Below are positions 38,001 through 48,485 of a stretch of DNA of 64,000 bases, piece by piece (position 1 is the first letter of the stretch; the number at the start of each line of letters is the position of its first letter). The stretch is from Alishewanella longhuensis. GTDB taxonomy: Bacteria; Pseudomonadota; Gammaproteobacteria; Enterobacterales; Alteromonadaceae. The notes below the pieces were generated by a model. The model was not told the origin of the DNA, made no database searches, and saw only the letters and a program-made list of their open reading frames with translations. Location: contig NZ_BNAO01000002.1 of the NCBI RefSeq assembly GCF_014653435.1, forward strand, positions 327,636-391,635, read 5' to 3'. Both the position numbers and the translations under genes were made by a program.

Positions 38001-38603
38001 CTCGTTGGTTGCTACCACCGGCAATTGCTCAAGCTCAGCTAACTGAATTGCTTTTTGAATATAACGCTCTTCATCTGGCCGGCCGGTGCGGGTTAATTCC
38101 AAATAGTAGCGATTAGGGAAATGCTGCTGATAAAAACTTACCAGTTGCTGCACGCTTTGTGGATTTTCTTTTAATAAGGCTTTACCCAGCAGACCATCTT
38201 TAGCTCCCGAGAGCAAAATTAAGCCCTCAGCATGCTCTATTAACCAATCGTGATCTAGCTGTGGCTTACCGTCAATATGACCCCGCAGATAGGCTTTAGA
38301 GATCAGGGTAGTCAGATTTTGATAACCGGTATTATCAGCACATAAAATCAATAAGCGGTTTAGCTCACCCGGGAAGATGGCATGTTGTACCCAACAATCA
38401 ACACCTATTAGCGGTTTAATACCTGCATCGTGCGCGGTACTGTAAAACCTTACCAGACCGCAAAGATTCATCTGGTCCGTCAATGCCAAGGCAGGCATTC
38501 CGGCTGCTGCGGCGGCTTTGACGATAGGTTTTATTTTAGCGACGCCATCAATCATGGAGAAATCGCTGTGGACCCGTAAATGAATAAAGGCAGGCTCGCT
38601 CAT
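35100..38603 (-). CDS. dnaE: DNA polymerase III alpha subunit
   Basis: The 1167-residue replicative polymerase (E. coli 1160). An N-terminal PHP domain starts at [13 protein letters not shown]. The polymerase catalytic aspartates lie in [13 protein letters not shown] near 400, and the [14 protein letters not shown] palm motif lies before them. Then come the fingers, the beta-binding region with a likely clamp motif QDDLFGLL near 940, an OB domain and the C-terminal tau-binding domain. Its start overlaps the rnhB stop by one base (TGATG). Confidence 0.99.
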   Translation of the reverse strand: MSEPAFIHLRVHSDFSMIDGVAKIKPIVKAAAAAGMPALALTDQMNLCGLVRFYSTAHDAGIKPLIGVDCWVQHAIFPGELNRLLILCADNTGYQNLTTLISKAYLRGHIDGKPQLDHDWLIEHAEGLILLSGAKDGLLGKALLKENPQSVQQLVSFYQQHFPNRYYLELTRTGRPDEERYIQKAIQLAELEQLPVVATNEVVFLKASDFPAHEIRVAIHDGFTLDDKRRPKNYSEQQYLRTSEEMQQLFADIPEALENSVEIAKRCNVTIRLGEYFLPAFPTGGLSDADFLVLKSREGLEHRLLQLFPDEQLRAEKRPPYDERLQIELDVINQMGFPGYFLVVMEFIQWSKDNDIPVGPGRGSGAGSLVAYALKITDLDPLEFDLLFERFLNPERVSMPDFDVDFCMDRRDEVIEHVADMYGREAVSQIITFGTMAAKAVIRDVGRVLGHPYGFVDRISKLIPPTPGMTLEQAFKEEPRLPELYDSDEEVRDLIDMARQLEGVTRNAGKHAGGVVIAPTKITDFSPLYCDEHGLNPVTQFDKNDVEYAGLVKFDFLGLRTLTILQWALNMANARLQKEGKAPVDINTIPLDDRYSFQVLMRADTTAVFQLESRGMKDLIRRLQPDCFEDMIALVALFRPGPLQSGMVDNFIDRKRGREEISYPDATWQHDSLKPILEPTYGIILYQEQVMQIAQVLSGYSLGGADLLRRAMGKKKPEEMAKQRDTFQEGAAKNGIDPELAIKIFDLVEKFAGYGFNKSHSAAYALVSYQTLWMKAHFPAEFMAAVMSADMDNTDKIVTLVDECERMKLTLIPPDVNTGQYKFTVNEQGHIVYGIGAIKGVGEAPIEAIIEARRDYGEFNDLFDFCAKVDLKRLNKRVMEKLILSGAMDRLGPERSKQQHPGPLRAILMASLEEAMKAAEQHAKAQAVGQDDLFGLLGGEDEATTSQSFKTVPLWPDEMWLEGERETLGLYLTGHPINRYQDEIKHYVNCRLVDLQPTKKDQSVQVAGLVVAVRIMINKKGRRWGIVTLDDKSARLDVRFFTEQLETFEHLLQKDRILLVSGQVSFDDFNGGLTMSGRDVSEITAMREKSLKSLNITVQSTQIDQNYLQKLALVLNDYKAGTVPVHLWYQREEGQVRLQFGTDWWVTPADALLHQLKQIATIELEFN

Positions 38604-39232
38604 CAGCTTAATGCTCTCTGTTCTGTTGGCGTCGCAACAGCATCTCGCTCAACGATGATACGTACCGGTTTAAAACTGCGACGATGCTCAGCTAAAATAC
38701 CGTGCTGCTGAATCGCTGCTAAATGAGCAGCTGTGGGATACCCCTTATGCTCAGCAAAGCCGAACTGTGGATAACGCTGATGCAAAAGTGCCATTTCTTC
38801 ATCACGTGCCACCTTAGCTAAAATTGAGGCGGCACTGATCTCCGGCACCAAAGCATCGCCCTTTACCACCGCAGTCGCAGGCATGGCTAACAACGGGCAA
38901 CGATTACCATCTATCAGTGCCCACTCTGGTTGAATAGCCAATGCGGCGACAGCGCGCTGCATTGCAAGCATAGTGGCATGTAAAATATTAAGTTCGTCAA
39001 TTTCAGTGGGCTCTGCCCGGCCCAACGCCCAACATAAGGCTTTGGCTTTAATTTCTATCGCCAACTGCTGGCGTTTTTTTTCACTGAGTTTTTTAGAGTC
39101 GGCTAAGCCCTGAATGGGCTGATTCGGATCCAATATTACTGCCGCCGTTACTACAGCGCCAACTAAAGGGCCGCGCCCCACTTCATCCACACCGCAAAGC
39201 AAATTGACGTCAGGACGCTGAAAATTAATCAT
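38603..39232 (-). CDS. rnhB: Ribonuclease HII
   Basis: A 209-residue RNase HII that cuts at single ribonucleotides in DNA and at RNA primers. The catalytic acidic residues D16 and E17 sit in CGVDEVGRG, a further aspartate is in [10 protein letters not shown] and the last in KVARDEEM. The C-terminus is slightly longer than in E. coli. Its start lies within the last eight bases of lpxB and its stop overlaps the dnaE start, so it is tightly coupled to both. Confidence 0.98.
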   Translation of the reverse strand: MINFQRPDVNLLCGVDEVGRGPLVGAVVTAAVILDPNQPIQGLADSKKLSEKKRQQLAIEIKAKALCWALGRAEPTEIDELNILHATMLAMQRAVAALAIQPEWALIDGNRCPLLAMPATAVVKGDALVPEISAASILAKVARDEEMALLHQRYPQFGFAEHKGYPTAAHLAAIQQHGILAEHRRSFKPVRIIVERDAVATPTEQRALS

Positions 39233-40388
39233 CGGTGATCACCCGTAATACGGTATTGGCAGCGACAACACTAGCGTTCTGCTGCAACTGTTGGTGGATC
39301 GTCTGATAGTCAATGGCGAGCTGGCCATCAATACCGTGCAGTAATGGCCGCATAGCTTTTAACAAGGCAGACACCGTCAAATCGTCCTGGAGTAATTCGG
39401 TAACCATTCCCCGCCCCGCCAACAAATTGGGCAAGCTGACATACTTAAGCTTTACCAAGCGTTTAGCAATTTGAAAGGTCAGCCAATTGGTTCTATAGCC
39501 TACTACCATGGCACATTTGGCGAGCATCGCTTCTAAGGTGGCGGTACCGGAAGCAATATAAGTTGCCTCTGCAGCCAGTAACACCTGACGAGCCTGACCA
39601 ATAAACTCCGTGATCTCAAGTTCTGGCGCATATTGCATTTTAAGCTGACGCCAAAGTTCAGCTTTTTCCGGTGTAACCATATTCGTGATCAGCTGCAGCT
39701 CTGGTTGTTGTCGCTTCAATTCAGCAGCGGCCTGCAAAAAATCTGGAGCAAGCAGTTTAATTTCATTGGTACGGCTACCCGGCATGATTGCTAACACCGG
39801 TTTATTCGAATCTAATGCCAACGCGGTTTTTGCTGCAGTTTTATCCACCTGCAATGGCATACTATCTGCTAAGGTATGACCAACAAAGGTACAGGGTACC
39901 TGATATTTATCATAAAAAGCTTTCTCAAAGGGTAATAACGCCAAAACCATATTAGTCGCTTTGGCGATTTTAAAAATGCGTTTATGGCGCCACGCCCAAA
40001 CTGAAGGGCTAACGTAATGTACAGTTTTAATGCCTTGCTGTTTTAGCGAAAGCTCTACCGGAATATTAAAGTCGGGCGCATCAATACCAATAAACACATC
40101 GGGTTTAGCGGTTAAAATAGCTGCGGTGATCTCTCGCTTAACCTGCAACAACCGGCGTAAACGACCAAGTACTTCGACCAGGCCCATAACGGCTAACTCT
40201 TCCATATCGAACAGCGCCGTTAAGCCTTCGGCTTGCATTCTTGGGCCACCAATACCGAAAAACTCAGCAGTTGGGTGCTGTTGTTTTAACGCTACCATTA
40301 AGGCAGCTCCCAGAATATCCCCTGAATGCTCGCCAGCAATGAGCGCAAACTTTAGTGGGCTAGTTTTTGATAGTTCTAAGTCAGCCAT
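39225..40388 (-). CDS. lpxB: Lipid-A-disaccharide synthase
   Basis: A 387-residue GT19 glycosyltransferase that joins UDP-2,3-diacylglucosamine and lipid X to give the lipid A disaccharide at the inner membrane. The N-terminal [14 protein letters not shown] and the [15 protein letters not shown] and [14 protein letters not shown] motifs are typical. It is followed by rnhB with an 8-bp overlap. Unlike E. coli, lpxA does not abut it: 211 bases and a hairpin separate them. Confidence 0.98.
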   Translation of the reverse strand: MADLELSKTSPLKFALIAGEHSGDILGAALMVALKQQHPTAEFFGIGGPRMQAEGLTALFDMEELAVMGLVEVLGRLRRLLQVKREITAAILTAKPDVFIGIDAPDFNIPVELSLKQQGIKTVHYVSPSVWAWRHKRIFKIAKATNMVLALLPFEKAFYDKYQVPCTFVGHTLADSMPLQVDKTAAKTALALDSNKPVLAIMPGSRTNEIKLLAPDFLQAAAELKRQQPELQLITNMVTPEKAELWRQLKMQYAPELEITEFIGQARQVLLAAEATYIASGTATLEAMLAKCAMVVGYRTNWLTFQIAKRLVKLKYVSLPNLLAGRGMVTELLQDDLTVSALLKAMRPLLHGIDGQLAIDYQTIHQQLQQNASVVAANTVLRVITDD

Positions 40389-40494
40389 AACGCAGCAAAT
40401 ATTTCCTACTAGATAACCTTAGTTATCCAAATAATGTTAAAAAAGATTATCTTACCCGCTAAGCGCTGACAGTGAAACTGCGCTATAAGCAAAA

Positions 40495-40524
40495 CGCTCT
40501 GCTAGCATAAACTAAACAGAGCGC
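40495..40524 (-). terminator. Hairpin between lpxA and lpxB
   Basis: CGCTCTG (40495-40501) and CAGAGCG (40517-40523) form a 7-bp stem followed on the minus strand by TTTTG. It lies about 75 bases past the lpxA stop and could reduce read-through into lpxB. Confidence 0.5.
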
Positions 40525-40599
40525 TTAATGGTACGAAACGAGCTAGCATTTTTTAATAGCAGCAACAGGCTCGCAACGACAATGATGTTGCAATACGCC

Positions 40600-41370
40600 T
40601 TAGCGCACTATGCCTCGCGAAGCATTAGCAATAAAATCGGTAAAGGCCTGAACCTCGGGCATAGCGGCAGATTTTTCTGCCAAGGCTTGTAATGCTTCAG
40701 GCACCGTTTGCCCCTTACGATAGACTTCTTTATAAGCCCGGCGGATCTCCAGCAGAGCTTCACTACTAAAACCGCGCCGCTTTAGGCCCTCAGTGTTGAT
40801 ACCAGCGGGTACACAAGGAGCGCCGTGCACCATAAGATAAGGCGGGACGTCTTTTAGTACGATAGAACCACCGCCACAGAAACTATGAGCACCAATATGC
40901 ACAAATTGATGCACGCCGGTCATTCCACCCAGAATAGCCCAGTCACCCACCTGCACATGTCCTGCAGCTTGCGCACCACTAGCAAAAATCACATTATTAC
41001 CAATGATACAATCATGGGCAATATGCGTGGTGTTCATAAACAGGTTATGACTACCAATGATGGTTTTACCTTGATCTTGCACAGTACCACGATGCACAGA
41101 ACAACCTTCGCGGAATACATTGTAGTCCCCTACAATTAGTTCTGTGGGTTCGCCTTTGTATTTCTTGTCCTGACAAGCTTCGCCAATACTGGCAAACTGG
41201 TAAAAGTGGTTACCTTTACCAATAGTAGCAGGTCCTTTAATTGCCACGTGTGTTTCCAACACGCAGTCATCACCTAACACTACATTGTGACCAATATAGC
41301 AAAAGGCCCCTACTTTGACATTTTGTCCCAGCTTAGCGCTGGCTTCGATTACTGCTGTAGGATGAATCAC
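40600..41370 (-). CDS. lpxA: UDP-N-acetylglucosamine acyltransferase
   Basis: I choose GTG at 41370 (256 residues, starting MIHPTAVIE) because AGAGAG lies just upstream and related LpxA proteins begin this way. An in-frame ATG at 41391 lies within fabZ. The protein is a left-handed beta-helix of hexapeptide repeats with the catalytic histidine in THIAHDC near 122 and a helical C-terminus. It transfers a beta-hydroxyacyl chain from ACP to UDP-GlcNAc, the first step of lipid A synthesis. It follows fabZ by one base. Confidence 0.96.
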   Translation of the reverse strand: MIHPTAVIEASAKLGQNVKVGAFCYIGHNVVLGDDCVLETHVAIKGPATIGKGNHFYQFASIGEACQDKKYKGEPTELIVGDYNVFREGCSVHRGTVQDQGKTIIGSHNLFMNTTHIAHDCIIGNNVIFASGAQAAGHVQVGDWAILGGMTGVHQFVHIGAHSFCGGGSIVLKDVPPYLMVHGAPCVPAGINTEGLKRRGFSSEALLEIRRAYKEVYRKGQTVPEALQALAEKSAAMPEVQAFTDFIANASRGIVR

Positions 41371-41371
41371 G

Positions 41372-41824
41372 TTACATCTCTCTTCTGGCACACATCAGTT
41401 CGGCACAGCATACTACCTGGCCATCGACCTTGGCTTCACCATAAAATTTCCAGAGGTTCCGGCGTTCTTTCAGAAACTTAACTTCCAGGATCATCGTATC
41501 GCCCGGCACCACTGGTTTTTTAAAACGCGCTTCATCGATAGCTGCAAATAAATACAGCTCATTCTCAGAACGTTCAGTGGCCGTTTTGAATCCAAGAATA
41601 CCGGTTGCCTGGGCCAAAGCTTCAAGGATTAAGACCCCTGGAAAAATCGGCATACCAGGAAAGTGGCCAGTAAAAATGGGCTCATTGATAGTCACATTTT
41701 TTACCGCTGTCAAAGTTTCGCCCGGTGTATAATCCAGCACTTTATCTATCAGTAAAAACGGATAGCGATGTGGCAATAATGCCATGATTTCCTGAATATC
41801 CAGGCTATTAAGTTGGTTCGCCAA
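41372..41824 (-). CDS. fabZ: 3-hydroxyacyl-ACP dehydratase FabZ
   Basis: A 150-residue hot-dog-fold dehydratase of fatty acid elongation. Catalytic histidine and glutamate are in [18 protein letters not shown]. The start is TTG with GAGG seven bases upstream; E. coli fabZ also uses TTG. It sits between lpxD and lpxA, balancing fatty acid and lipid A synthesis from the shared hydroxyacyl-ACP pool. Confidence 0.98.
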   Translation of the reverse strand: MANQLNSLDIQEIMALLPHRYPFLLIDKVLDYTPGETLTAVKNVTINEPIFTGHFPGMPIFPGVLILEALAQATGILGFKTATERSENELYLFAAIDEARFKKPVVPGDTMILEVKFLKERRNLWKFYGEAKVDGQVVCCAELMCARREM

Positions 41825-41826
41825 AA

Positions 41827-42882
41827 TTATTCCTCAGTTGACGAAGCGGCCGTTTGTACTGGCGCCGCCAATTGTTTTTCGAGTTGTTTTACCCGCTGAT
41901 ATAGCTGATCTATTTGCCGTAGCTTCGCTGTATTACGGCGCCACTCAGCATTCGAAGTAGCCGGTAAACCTGAAGTATAGACGCCTTTTTCAGTGACCGG
42001 CTTCATTAACATCGCCATACCTGAAACCTGAGCACCATCGCAGATGTCAATATGTCCATTAATAACAGCTGCGCCACCGATGATGCAATACTTACCGATA
42101 GTGGTACTACCTGCTATAGTGGTGCAGCCCGCCATTGCGGTATGATCACCAATTTTAACATTATGTGCTATTTGACAGAGGTTATCGATGATCACGTTAT
42201 TGCCAATAACCGTATTCTCGATAGCACCACGGTCGATACAGGTATTGGCACCAATCTCACAATCATCACCAATAATAACTGCGCCTGTTTGTGGGATCTT
42301 CAACCATTGTCCACGTTCATTAGCAAAACCAAAACCATCGGCACCGATTACCGCACCACTTTGCACCACACAACGTTCACCAATCTTAACTTTATGATAT
42401 ACAGTGACGTTAGCCCACAAACGTGTGTTAACGCCCACTTCCGCACCTTCGCCAATAAAGCAACCCGCACCAATTTGCACACCTGATGCGATAACCGCAT
42501 TAGCAGAGATAACCGCCTTAGCACCGATAGCAGCATCAACAGCAATCTGTGCGCTGGGATCAATTACTGCGCTAGGATGAATCCCAGAGACGGCACTACG
42601 CGGTGTGGTATCAAGTAACTGCGCAGCCTTGGCAAAAGCAACATAAGGATCTGCTACCACCAAAGTGCTGACCCCAGGTGCAACAAAGGGAGCATCTTCG
42701 GCTTTTATTAACACCGCACCGGCCTGAGTTGTCGTCAAGTAAGAACGGAATTTATTATTTGATAAAAAACTAAGCTGACCTGGGCCAGCTTTTTCCAATG
42801 AGGCTACAGCAGAAACGCCGCAAGCGGCGTCTCCATGTAACTCTGCATTAAGCTTTTCGGCTAGAACAGATAATAAAATCAC
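41827..42882 (-). CDS. lpxD: UDP-3-O-(3-hydroxyacyl)glucosamine N-acyltransferase
   Basis: A 351-residue trimeric acyltransferase of lipid A synthesis. A short N-terminal uridine-binding domain is followed by many hexapeptide repeats and a C-terminal helix. The catalytic histidine is in [12 protein letters not shown] near 240. The start is GTG four bases after the skp stop. Ends two bases before fabZ. Confidence 0.98.
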   Translation of the reverse strand: MILLSVLAEKLNAELHGDAACGVSAVASLEKAGPGQLSFLSNNKFRSYLTTTQAGAVLIKAEDAPFVAPGVSTLVVADPYVAFAKAAQLLDTTPRSAVSGIHPSAVIDPSAQIAVDAAIGAKAVISANAVIASGVQIGAGCFIGEGAEVGVNTRLWANVTVYHKVKIGERCVVQSGAVIGADGFGFANERGQWLKIPQTGAVIIGDDCEIGANTCIDRGAIENTVIGNNVIIDNLCQIAHNVKIGDHTAMAGCTTIAGSTTIGKYCIIGGAAVINGHIDICDGAQVSGMAMLMKPVTEKGVYTSGLPATSNAEWRRNTAKLRQIDQLYQRVKQLEKQLAAPVQTAASSTEE

Positions 42883-42886
42883 AGTC

Positions 42887-43405
42887 TTAGTTCGCCTTTC
42901 CGACCTGTTGAATCACTTTCTCAGAAATATCAAACTCTGGTTTAGCGTAAACTGCTGAGTTAGCATTTAACACCACATCAAACTTTTCACGTTCAGCAAC
43001 CACATCAATAGCGGATTTAATTAAGCCCAGAATGCGATTACGTTCTTCGTTTTGACGCTGACGAATTTGCTCATCTAATGGCCGCGCCAGGTTTTCATAT
43101 TGCTCGCGCTGTTTGTTTACGGTCGCGGTCAAGTCTTGCTGTTGTTTTTCGCTCATAGTTGGGCCATCACGGCGCAGCTTTTCGATATTAAAATTAATAT
43201 CGGTTTCCAATTTGTTCACTTCAGCAATCTTAGCTGCAAACTCAGTACGGATAGTTTCCTGTACTTGTTGCGATTGTGGAATACTAGCCGCAACAGCAGC
43301 AACATCCACAAAACCAATTTTGACTTCTTTTGCCTGTGCAGCACCGGCAAAAAGCATAGTTGCAACAACAAAAACAGCAGATTTAAATAAATTATTGTTA
43401 AACAT
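42887..43405 (-). CDS. skp: Periplasmic chaperone Skp/OmpH
   Basis: A 172-residue OmpH-family protein that binds unfolded outer-membrane proteins in the periplasm and feeds them to BamA. I start at the ATG at 43405 because AGGA precedes it and the signal peptide (about 1-25, cleavage near GAAQA-KE) then has the right length. The mature chain is mostly long helices, as expected for the tentacles. It follows bamA by 18 bp. Confidence 0.95.
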   Translation of the reverse strand: MFNNNLFKSAVFVVATMLFAGAAQAKEVKIGFVDVAAVAASIPQSQQVQETIRTEFAAKIAEVNKLETDINFNIEKLRRDGPTMSEKQQQDLTATVNKQREQYENLARPLDEQIRQRQNEERNRILGLIKSAIDVVAEREKFDVVLNANSAVYAKPEFDISEKVIQQVGKAN

Positions 43406-43423
43406 CTTGATTCCTATCATGTT

Positions 43424-45913
43424 CTAGAAAGTTGTACCAATGTTGAAACTAAAGTTCTCTTGTAAATCGCCTTCGTACTTTTTAATAATTTTCGCCAGAC
43501 TGAAGGTCAGTGGTCCCATAGGTGATATCCATTGCACAGACACACCGGCAGAAGCACGGATTAAGCTTGCATCAGAATAATCGGCTATGAAAGGTTCGCG
43601 ATTATCTTGGCGCAACTGTACCAAATTGGCATAACGATTAATATCAAATTCTGTGTCCCAAACGTTACCGGCATCAACAAAAATACTGGTGCGCACTGAA
43701 TTACGGTTTTCGTCTTTCAGGAAGGGTGTGGGGGTAATTAACTCCAACGTTAACATGGCTAACGCATTACCACCAATGGAGCGGGTTGACACATTATAAA
43801 AATCGTTTGTCGGATCAGTGGGGAAGTTGGTACCGCCATTGATTGGATCCGGCACCCCAGGTACAAAACTAGGACTGCGGAAAATCGCCCGCGGACCAAT
43901 GATGCGGTTCTCAAAGCCCCTTAAGTTGGTACCACCGCCATAGAAGTTCTCAGTAAAGGGCAGCGTGTAGTCATAGCCATTCTTATTGCCATAGCCATTA
44001 CCGTAACCTAACTCCAGCTTAGTACGGAACGACCACTGGTGATCATTACTTAGCGGGATATATTGCTGGGCTTCAAAATTCGTTTTGAAATACTGCAAGT
44101 CTGAGTTAGGGGTGGTTGCCCGCAAGGTAAAACTAAACATGCGGCCCGCAGTCGGGAATAAACCACGGTTTAAGGTGCTATGTAACCAACCTGAACTTAA
44201 CTCTAAGTTAGTGAAATTGTAGCCACCATCTGGGTTTTGCGCATCGAGCAAGACAGCACGGAAATGGCGTAACTGATCATACTCAGTAATGGAGTTAATT
44301 TTATTGACCGAGATATTGGCACCAAAGTTCAACCGGTTAAACTCGTTGATAGGGTAACCAATGTTTCCACCTACACCATAGCTTCTTCTGTTGAACGATT
44401 CCAAGTTAGAGGAAGCGCGGCTATAATCCAAGTCAGAATAGAAAATCTGCCCACCTAAACTGACACCATCCAAGGTAAAATAGGGGTCGGTATAGCTCAA
44501 AGTCACACCTTTCTGGAACTTGTTGGTATTAAGACTAATACCCGCTGAGTTACCTGAGCCCATAAAGTTAGTTTGTTCTACCCCAACCTGGAATGACAAG
44601 CCTTGGAAACTGCCGTAAGACACACCGGCATTAAAGCTGCCTGAAGGTTGCTCTTTAATAGTAAAACCCACATCCACTAAATCATCTACACCAGGTACTG
44701 GTGATGTAGCGAAATCAACCTTTTCGATATACATTAGGCGTTGGATCCGGTCTTTTGACAACTCCAACGAGTCATTCGAGAGCCAGGCACCTTCCATCTG
44801 CCGTAATTCACGACGAATAACCTCATCCCGAGTGTTGGCATTGCCTTTTACATCAATACGCCGCACATAAACCCGCTTACCCGGATCAACGCTGATAGTT
44901 AAGGCAACCTCTTTGGTCACATCATTAATGTTAGGGATAGTACGAACTCTGGAATTGGCATAGCCAAACCGCGCCAGCAAACGGGCAATATTCTCTTCGG
45001 TGAACGTTACCAGTGCGCCATTATACAACTGGCCTTTTTCCAACGGCAAAATGGAGCGAATAAACTCATCCTGGCCAATCAGATCACCAACAAAATTGAT
45101 ATCACTGATTTTATACTGCTCACCTTCGGTCACGTTTAACGTCACATACACAGCTTGCTTATCTGGGCTTACTGCCACTTGTGATGAATCGATATTAAAG
45201 CGCAAGTAGCCACGGTCCAGGTAGTAGCTATTAATCTTCTCAAAATCACCTTGTAATGTTTGCTTTTGGTAACGGTCAGAACTCCAAAAACGCCACCAAG
45301 GCATATCTTGCTTAGATTCAACAACAGACAACAGTTCTTCATTTGGAAAAATGTGGTTACCAACGATATTAATCTGGCGAACTGAAGCAGGATCACCTTC
45401 TTCAAACTCAAACTTTAAGTTAACCCGGTTACGCGGCAGATAGGTTACTTTAACATCCACCTTCGCCTGATATTTACCCACACCGTGATAAAATTCGGTT
45501 AAACCATTCTCGATGTTTTTCAGAATAGTTTTATCCAGCGGCTCGCCAATCTGGATACGGTTGCCAGCTAAACTATCGTTCAACTGATCATCTTTAATAT
45601 CTTTGTTGCCAGAGAACTCGATATTGTTAATTGTTGGCCGCTCACGCAGGCGATAAATTATGGTATTGCCATCACGAAATACGCGAATATCATCAAAGTG
45701 CCCGGCGCCATAAAGGGTGCGGATACTGCGCGATAGCGTATATTCGGTAACTGTATCACCAATGTTAAACGGCAGGTTATTCAGCGCAGCACCTAAGGCT
45801 ACACGTTGCAGGCCTTCGACCTGAATATCCTGAACGGTAAAAGATTCTTCAGCAAGCACCGAGTTACTGCCTGTAGCAAGCAACATCGCAGCTACTAATC
45901 GTTTAATTGTCAT
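43424..45913 (-). CDS. bamA: Outer membrane protein assembly factor BamA
   Basis: An 829-residue protein with a signal peptide (about 1-21), five POTRA domains to about residue 420 and a 16-stranded barrel ending in an aromatic residue (IGTTF). The conserved loop-6 motif appears as NLRGFE rather than VRGF. It is the core of the BAM complex that inserts barrel proteins. The rseP-bamA-skp-lpxD order matches E. coli. Confidence 0.99.
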   Translation of the reverse strand: MTIKRLVAAMLLATGSNSVLAEESFTVQDIQVEGLQRVALGAALNNLPFNIGDTVTEYTLSRSIRTLYGAGHFDDIRVFRDGNTIIYRLRERPTINNIEFSGNKDIKDDQLNDSLAGNRIQIGEPLDKTILKNIENGLTEFYHGVGKYQAKVDVKVTYLPRNRVNLKFEFEEGDPASVRQINIVGNHIFPNEELLSVVESKQDMPWWRFWSSDRYQKQTLQGDFEKINSYYLDRGYLRFNIDSSQVAVSPDKQAVYVTLNVTEGEQYKISDINFVGDLIGQDEFIRSILPLEKGQLYNGALVTFTEENIARLLARFGYANSRVRTIPNINDVTKEVALTISVDPGKRVYVRRIDVKGNANTRDEVIRRELRQMEGAWLSNDSLELSKDRIQRLMYIEKVDFATSPVPGVDDLVDVGFTIKEQPSGSFNAGVSYGSFQGLSFQVGVEQTNFMGSGNSAGISLNTNKFQKGVTLSYTDPYFTLDGVSLGGQIFYSDLDYSRASSNLESFNRRSYGVGGNIGYPINEFNRLNFGANISVNKINSITEYDQLRHFRAVLLDAQNPDGGYNFTNLELSSGWLHSTLNRGLFPTAGRMFSFTLRATTPNSDLQYFKTNFEAQQYIPLSNDHQWSFRTKLELGYGNGYGNKNGYDYTLPFTENFYGGGTNLRGFENRIIGPRAIFRSPSFVPGVPDPINGGTNFPTDPTNDFYNVSTRSIGGNALAMLTLELITPTPFLKDENRNSVRTSIFVDAGNVWDTEFDINRYANLVQLRQDNREPFIADYSDASLIRASAGVSVQWISPMGPLTFSLAKIIKKYEGDLQENFSFNIGTTF

Positions 45914-45939
45914 TATTTGAACTACTTATGATTAGTTTA

Positions 45940-47295
45940 TTACAAACGAGAAATATCGTTGAGCAGCGCAATTCCCATTAACATCAGCAGGACTAAAGCA
46001 CCGAAGCGAAAACCTATTTCCTGCGCTCTCTCAGAGACAGGTTTACCGCGTATTAGTTCCACCACAAGATACATTAAATGGCCGCCATCCAAAATAGGTA
46101 ACGGCAATAAATTAATAACACCCAAATTAACGCTTATCAGCGCCATAAAGGATAAAAAAGCAATTAACCCCATACTGGCGGTAGTACCAGCGCCTTGCGC
46201 TATCGAAATAGGGCCACTTAAGTGCTTCACCGACAAATCGCCGGTCAACAACTTCGCCACCATGGCAAAACTAAGCCGGGTTAGCTGCCAAGTTTGGCCT
46301 ATTCCTTCTTTAACTGCTGCAAAGATGCCATATCGTTGGGTATAGCGCAAATCCTCTGGCCAAGGTGAGGCGGCTGGCACTATGCCAAGTAACCCTTGAC
46401 TAAAACCATCCGCACCTTGCGTTAACTCCGGTGTAGCCTGCACTAAAAGCTCCTGGCTATTACGCAACAGCATCATGTCCAACGGCCGTTCCGGGTTTTC
46501 TTTAATCAGTCTGTCAATTTGCCCCCAGGCAGTGATGGCTTCACCATTAATGGCTAGAATGGTGTCCCCAGCTTGTAAGCCTGCTCGCTCCGCTGCAGAA
46601 TTTTTACTCACTATTGCTACCGTACTGGTAGCTTGAGGGAGCAATAAATTCAGTCCTAAACTGCCAAAGACACTTTCTGTCTCCGGATTAAATTGCCAAT
46701 TACGAATGTCCAGCACTCGCTCTTGTACTTGTAAACTCTCGCGCTGCTGCAACGTTAAACGAATCTCAGCACGTCCCAATTGTTCAACCAATAGCAAATT
46801 TGCTGTTCTGATGTCGCGTGCTGGTCGGCCATTAATCGCAATAATTTGTTCATCCTCACCCACGCCTGCCACCGCAGCGATAGATTGACTTTGCGTGGTA
46901 GCGATAACAGGCTTAACCTCAGGCACCCCAATCAGATACATGACCCACAGCAAAAAGATAGCAAAAATAAAATTAGCTGCAGGCCCCGCAGCAATAATAG
47001 CAATGCGTTGCCACACCGTTTTATGATTAAAGGCTAAATCTTTGTATTGTGGTAAGACGGGGTCAACCCGTTCGTCCAGCATTTGCACATAACCGCCGAG
47101 CGGAATGGCAGCAATAACAAATTCTGTACCCTGACGATCGCGCCAGCGCACTAAGGCTTTACCAAAACCAATGGAAAAACGCTTTACCAAAACGCCATTT
47201 TTGCGCGCAACCCAAAAATGCCCAAACTCGTGCACAGTAACTAAAATGCCTAATGCCACGATAAAACTCAGCGCATTCCATAAAAAAGCCGACAT
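45940..47295 (-). CDS. rseP: Site-2 intramembrane protease RseP
   Basis: A 451-residue zinc protease of the inner membrane that cleaves RseA after DegS to release sigma-E. The HEFGH zinc motif is at 22-26 in the first helix. Two periplasmic PDZ domains lie near 120-310. The third zinc ligand motif PILDGGH is near 400. Its ATG shares one base with the dxr stop (TAATG). Confidence 0.98.
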   Translation of the reverse strand: MSAFLWNALSFIVALGILVTVHEFGHFWVARKNGVLVKRFSIGFGKALVRWRDRQGTEFVIAAIPLGGYVQMLDERVDPVLPQYKDLAFNHKTVWQRIAIIAAGPAANFIFAIFLLWVMYLIGVPEVKPVIATTQSQSIAAVAGVGEDEQIIAINGRPARDIRTANLLLVEQLGRAEIRLTLQQRESLQVQERVLDIRNWQFNPETESVFGSLGLNLLLPQATSTVAIVSKNSAAERAGLQAGDTILAINGEAITAWGQIDRLIKENPERPLDMMLLRNSQELLVQATPELTQGADGFSQGLLGIVPAASPWPEDLRYTQRYGIFAAVKEGIGQTWQLTRLSFAMVAKLLTGDLSVKHLSGPISIAQGAGTTASMGLIAFLSFMALISVNLGVINLLPLPILDGGHLMYLVVELIRGKPVSERAQEIGFRFGALVLLMLMGIALLNDISRL

Positions 47296-48485
47296 TATAC
47301 AGTCCCCAACAGCTGATGGGCATAAGCCCGGGTTTCGGCATCAAGCGCTAATATATCATCCAAGGCTCTTGCCTGATAGCTTAGGAAACGATTCAAACAC
47401 TGTTCGTTTACCTTACTAATCGCAGTAAAACTGATTTTTCCAGCGAGAAATGCCGCTACGGCAACCTCATTCGCGGCATTAAGCGCTGTTGTTGCACCTT
47501 GTCCGGCAGCACTGGCAGCCATCGCCAAATACAAATTCGGATAGCGGGCGATCTCAGGTTCACTAAAGGTAAAAGATTGCAGACTAAAGAAATCTAATGG
47601 TTTTACCGGGCTACTGATCCGCTCGGGAAATGCCAATGCATGGGCAATGGGCGTGCGCATATCTGGCTGGCCCAATTGTGCCAGTACTGAACCATCGGTA
47701 TATTGCACCATTGAGTGAATGATGCTTTGTGGGTGGATAACCACCTGAATGTCACTTGCCGCACAATTAAACAACCAGCGCGCTTCGATAAACTCCAAGC
47801 CTTTATTCATCATGGTTGCGCTATCTACCGAGATTTTCTGCCCCATACTCCAATTGGGGTGCGCGACCGCTTCAGCAACTGTAATTTGCTCAAAACTGGC
47901 TAACGGCCGCTGTAAGAATGGGCCGCCACTGCCGGTGAGCAATAACTTTGCAATACCATAGTCTTGCAACTGAGCTTGGCAACCAGCCTGTTGGATAGGC
48001 GCAGGTAAACACTGGAAAATGGCATTATGTTCGCTATCAATAGGCAGTAAAGTGGCACCGTGGTTAACCACCTTTTGCATAAACAATTCACCGGTCATTA
48101 CCAGCGCTTCTTTATTAGCCAACAAAACCGTTTTACCCTGTTCGACCGCAGCCAAAGTTGGCAGTAAACCGGCAGCACCGACAATAGCTGCCATCACAAT
48201 ATCGGCCTCTGGGTGAGCGGCCAAAGCGAGCAATCCCTCTGTGCCACTAAGTACCTCAGTGGCTCTACCCGCATCTTTTAATTTACGCGCTAACTGGAGA
48301 GCTGCCGCAGGGTCCTGCATCGCCGCAAAACGGGGATTAGTCTGAATACACTGCTCGAAAAGTTTGTCGACTCCGGTTGCCGCGGTCAGCGCTAATACAG
48401 CAAACTTCTCTGGATGCGCGGCCAGAACCGATAAGGTGCTGCAACCAATAGAGCCAGTCGCCCCCAATACCACGACTTGCTTCAT
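47295..48485 (-). CDS. dxr: 1-deoxy-D-xylulose 5-phosphate reductoisomerase
   Basis: A 396-residue enzyme of the MEP isoprenoid pathway making methylerythritol phosphate with NADPH. The NADPH motif GATGSIGCSTL is at 8-18. The metal and substrate residues lie in LLPIDSEHNAIFQ and SVDSATMMNKGLE. Its start overlaps the cdsA stop by ATGA. The dxr-uppS proximity links precursor supply to undecaprenyl synthesis. Confidence 0.98.
   Translation of the reverse strand: MKQVVVLGATGSIGCSTLSVLAAHPEKFAVLALTAATGVDKLFEQCIQTNPRFAAMQDPAAALQLARKLKDAGRATEVLSGTEGLLALAAHPEADIVMAAIVGAAGLLPTLAAVEQGKTVLLANKEALVMTGELFMQKVVNHGATLLPIDSEHNAIFQCLPAPIQQAGCQAQLQDYGIAKLLLTGSGGPFLQRPLASFEQITVAEAVAHPNWSMGQKISVDSATMMNKGLEFIEARWLFNCAASDIQVVIHPQSIIHSMVQYTDGSVLAQLGQPDMRTPIAHALAFPERISSPVKPLDFFSLQSFTFSEPEIARYPNLYLAMAASAAGQGATTALNAANEVAVAAFLAGKISFTAISKVNEQCLNRFLSYQARALDDILALDAETRAYAHQLLGTV

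Noticed and set aside
42052-42486. A 144-codon plus-strand frame opposite lpxD
   Set aside because: The hexapeptide repeats of lpxD create a long open antisense frame rich in Asn, Thr and Ile; not a real gene.
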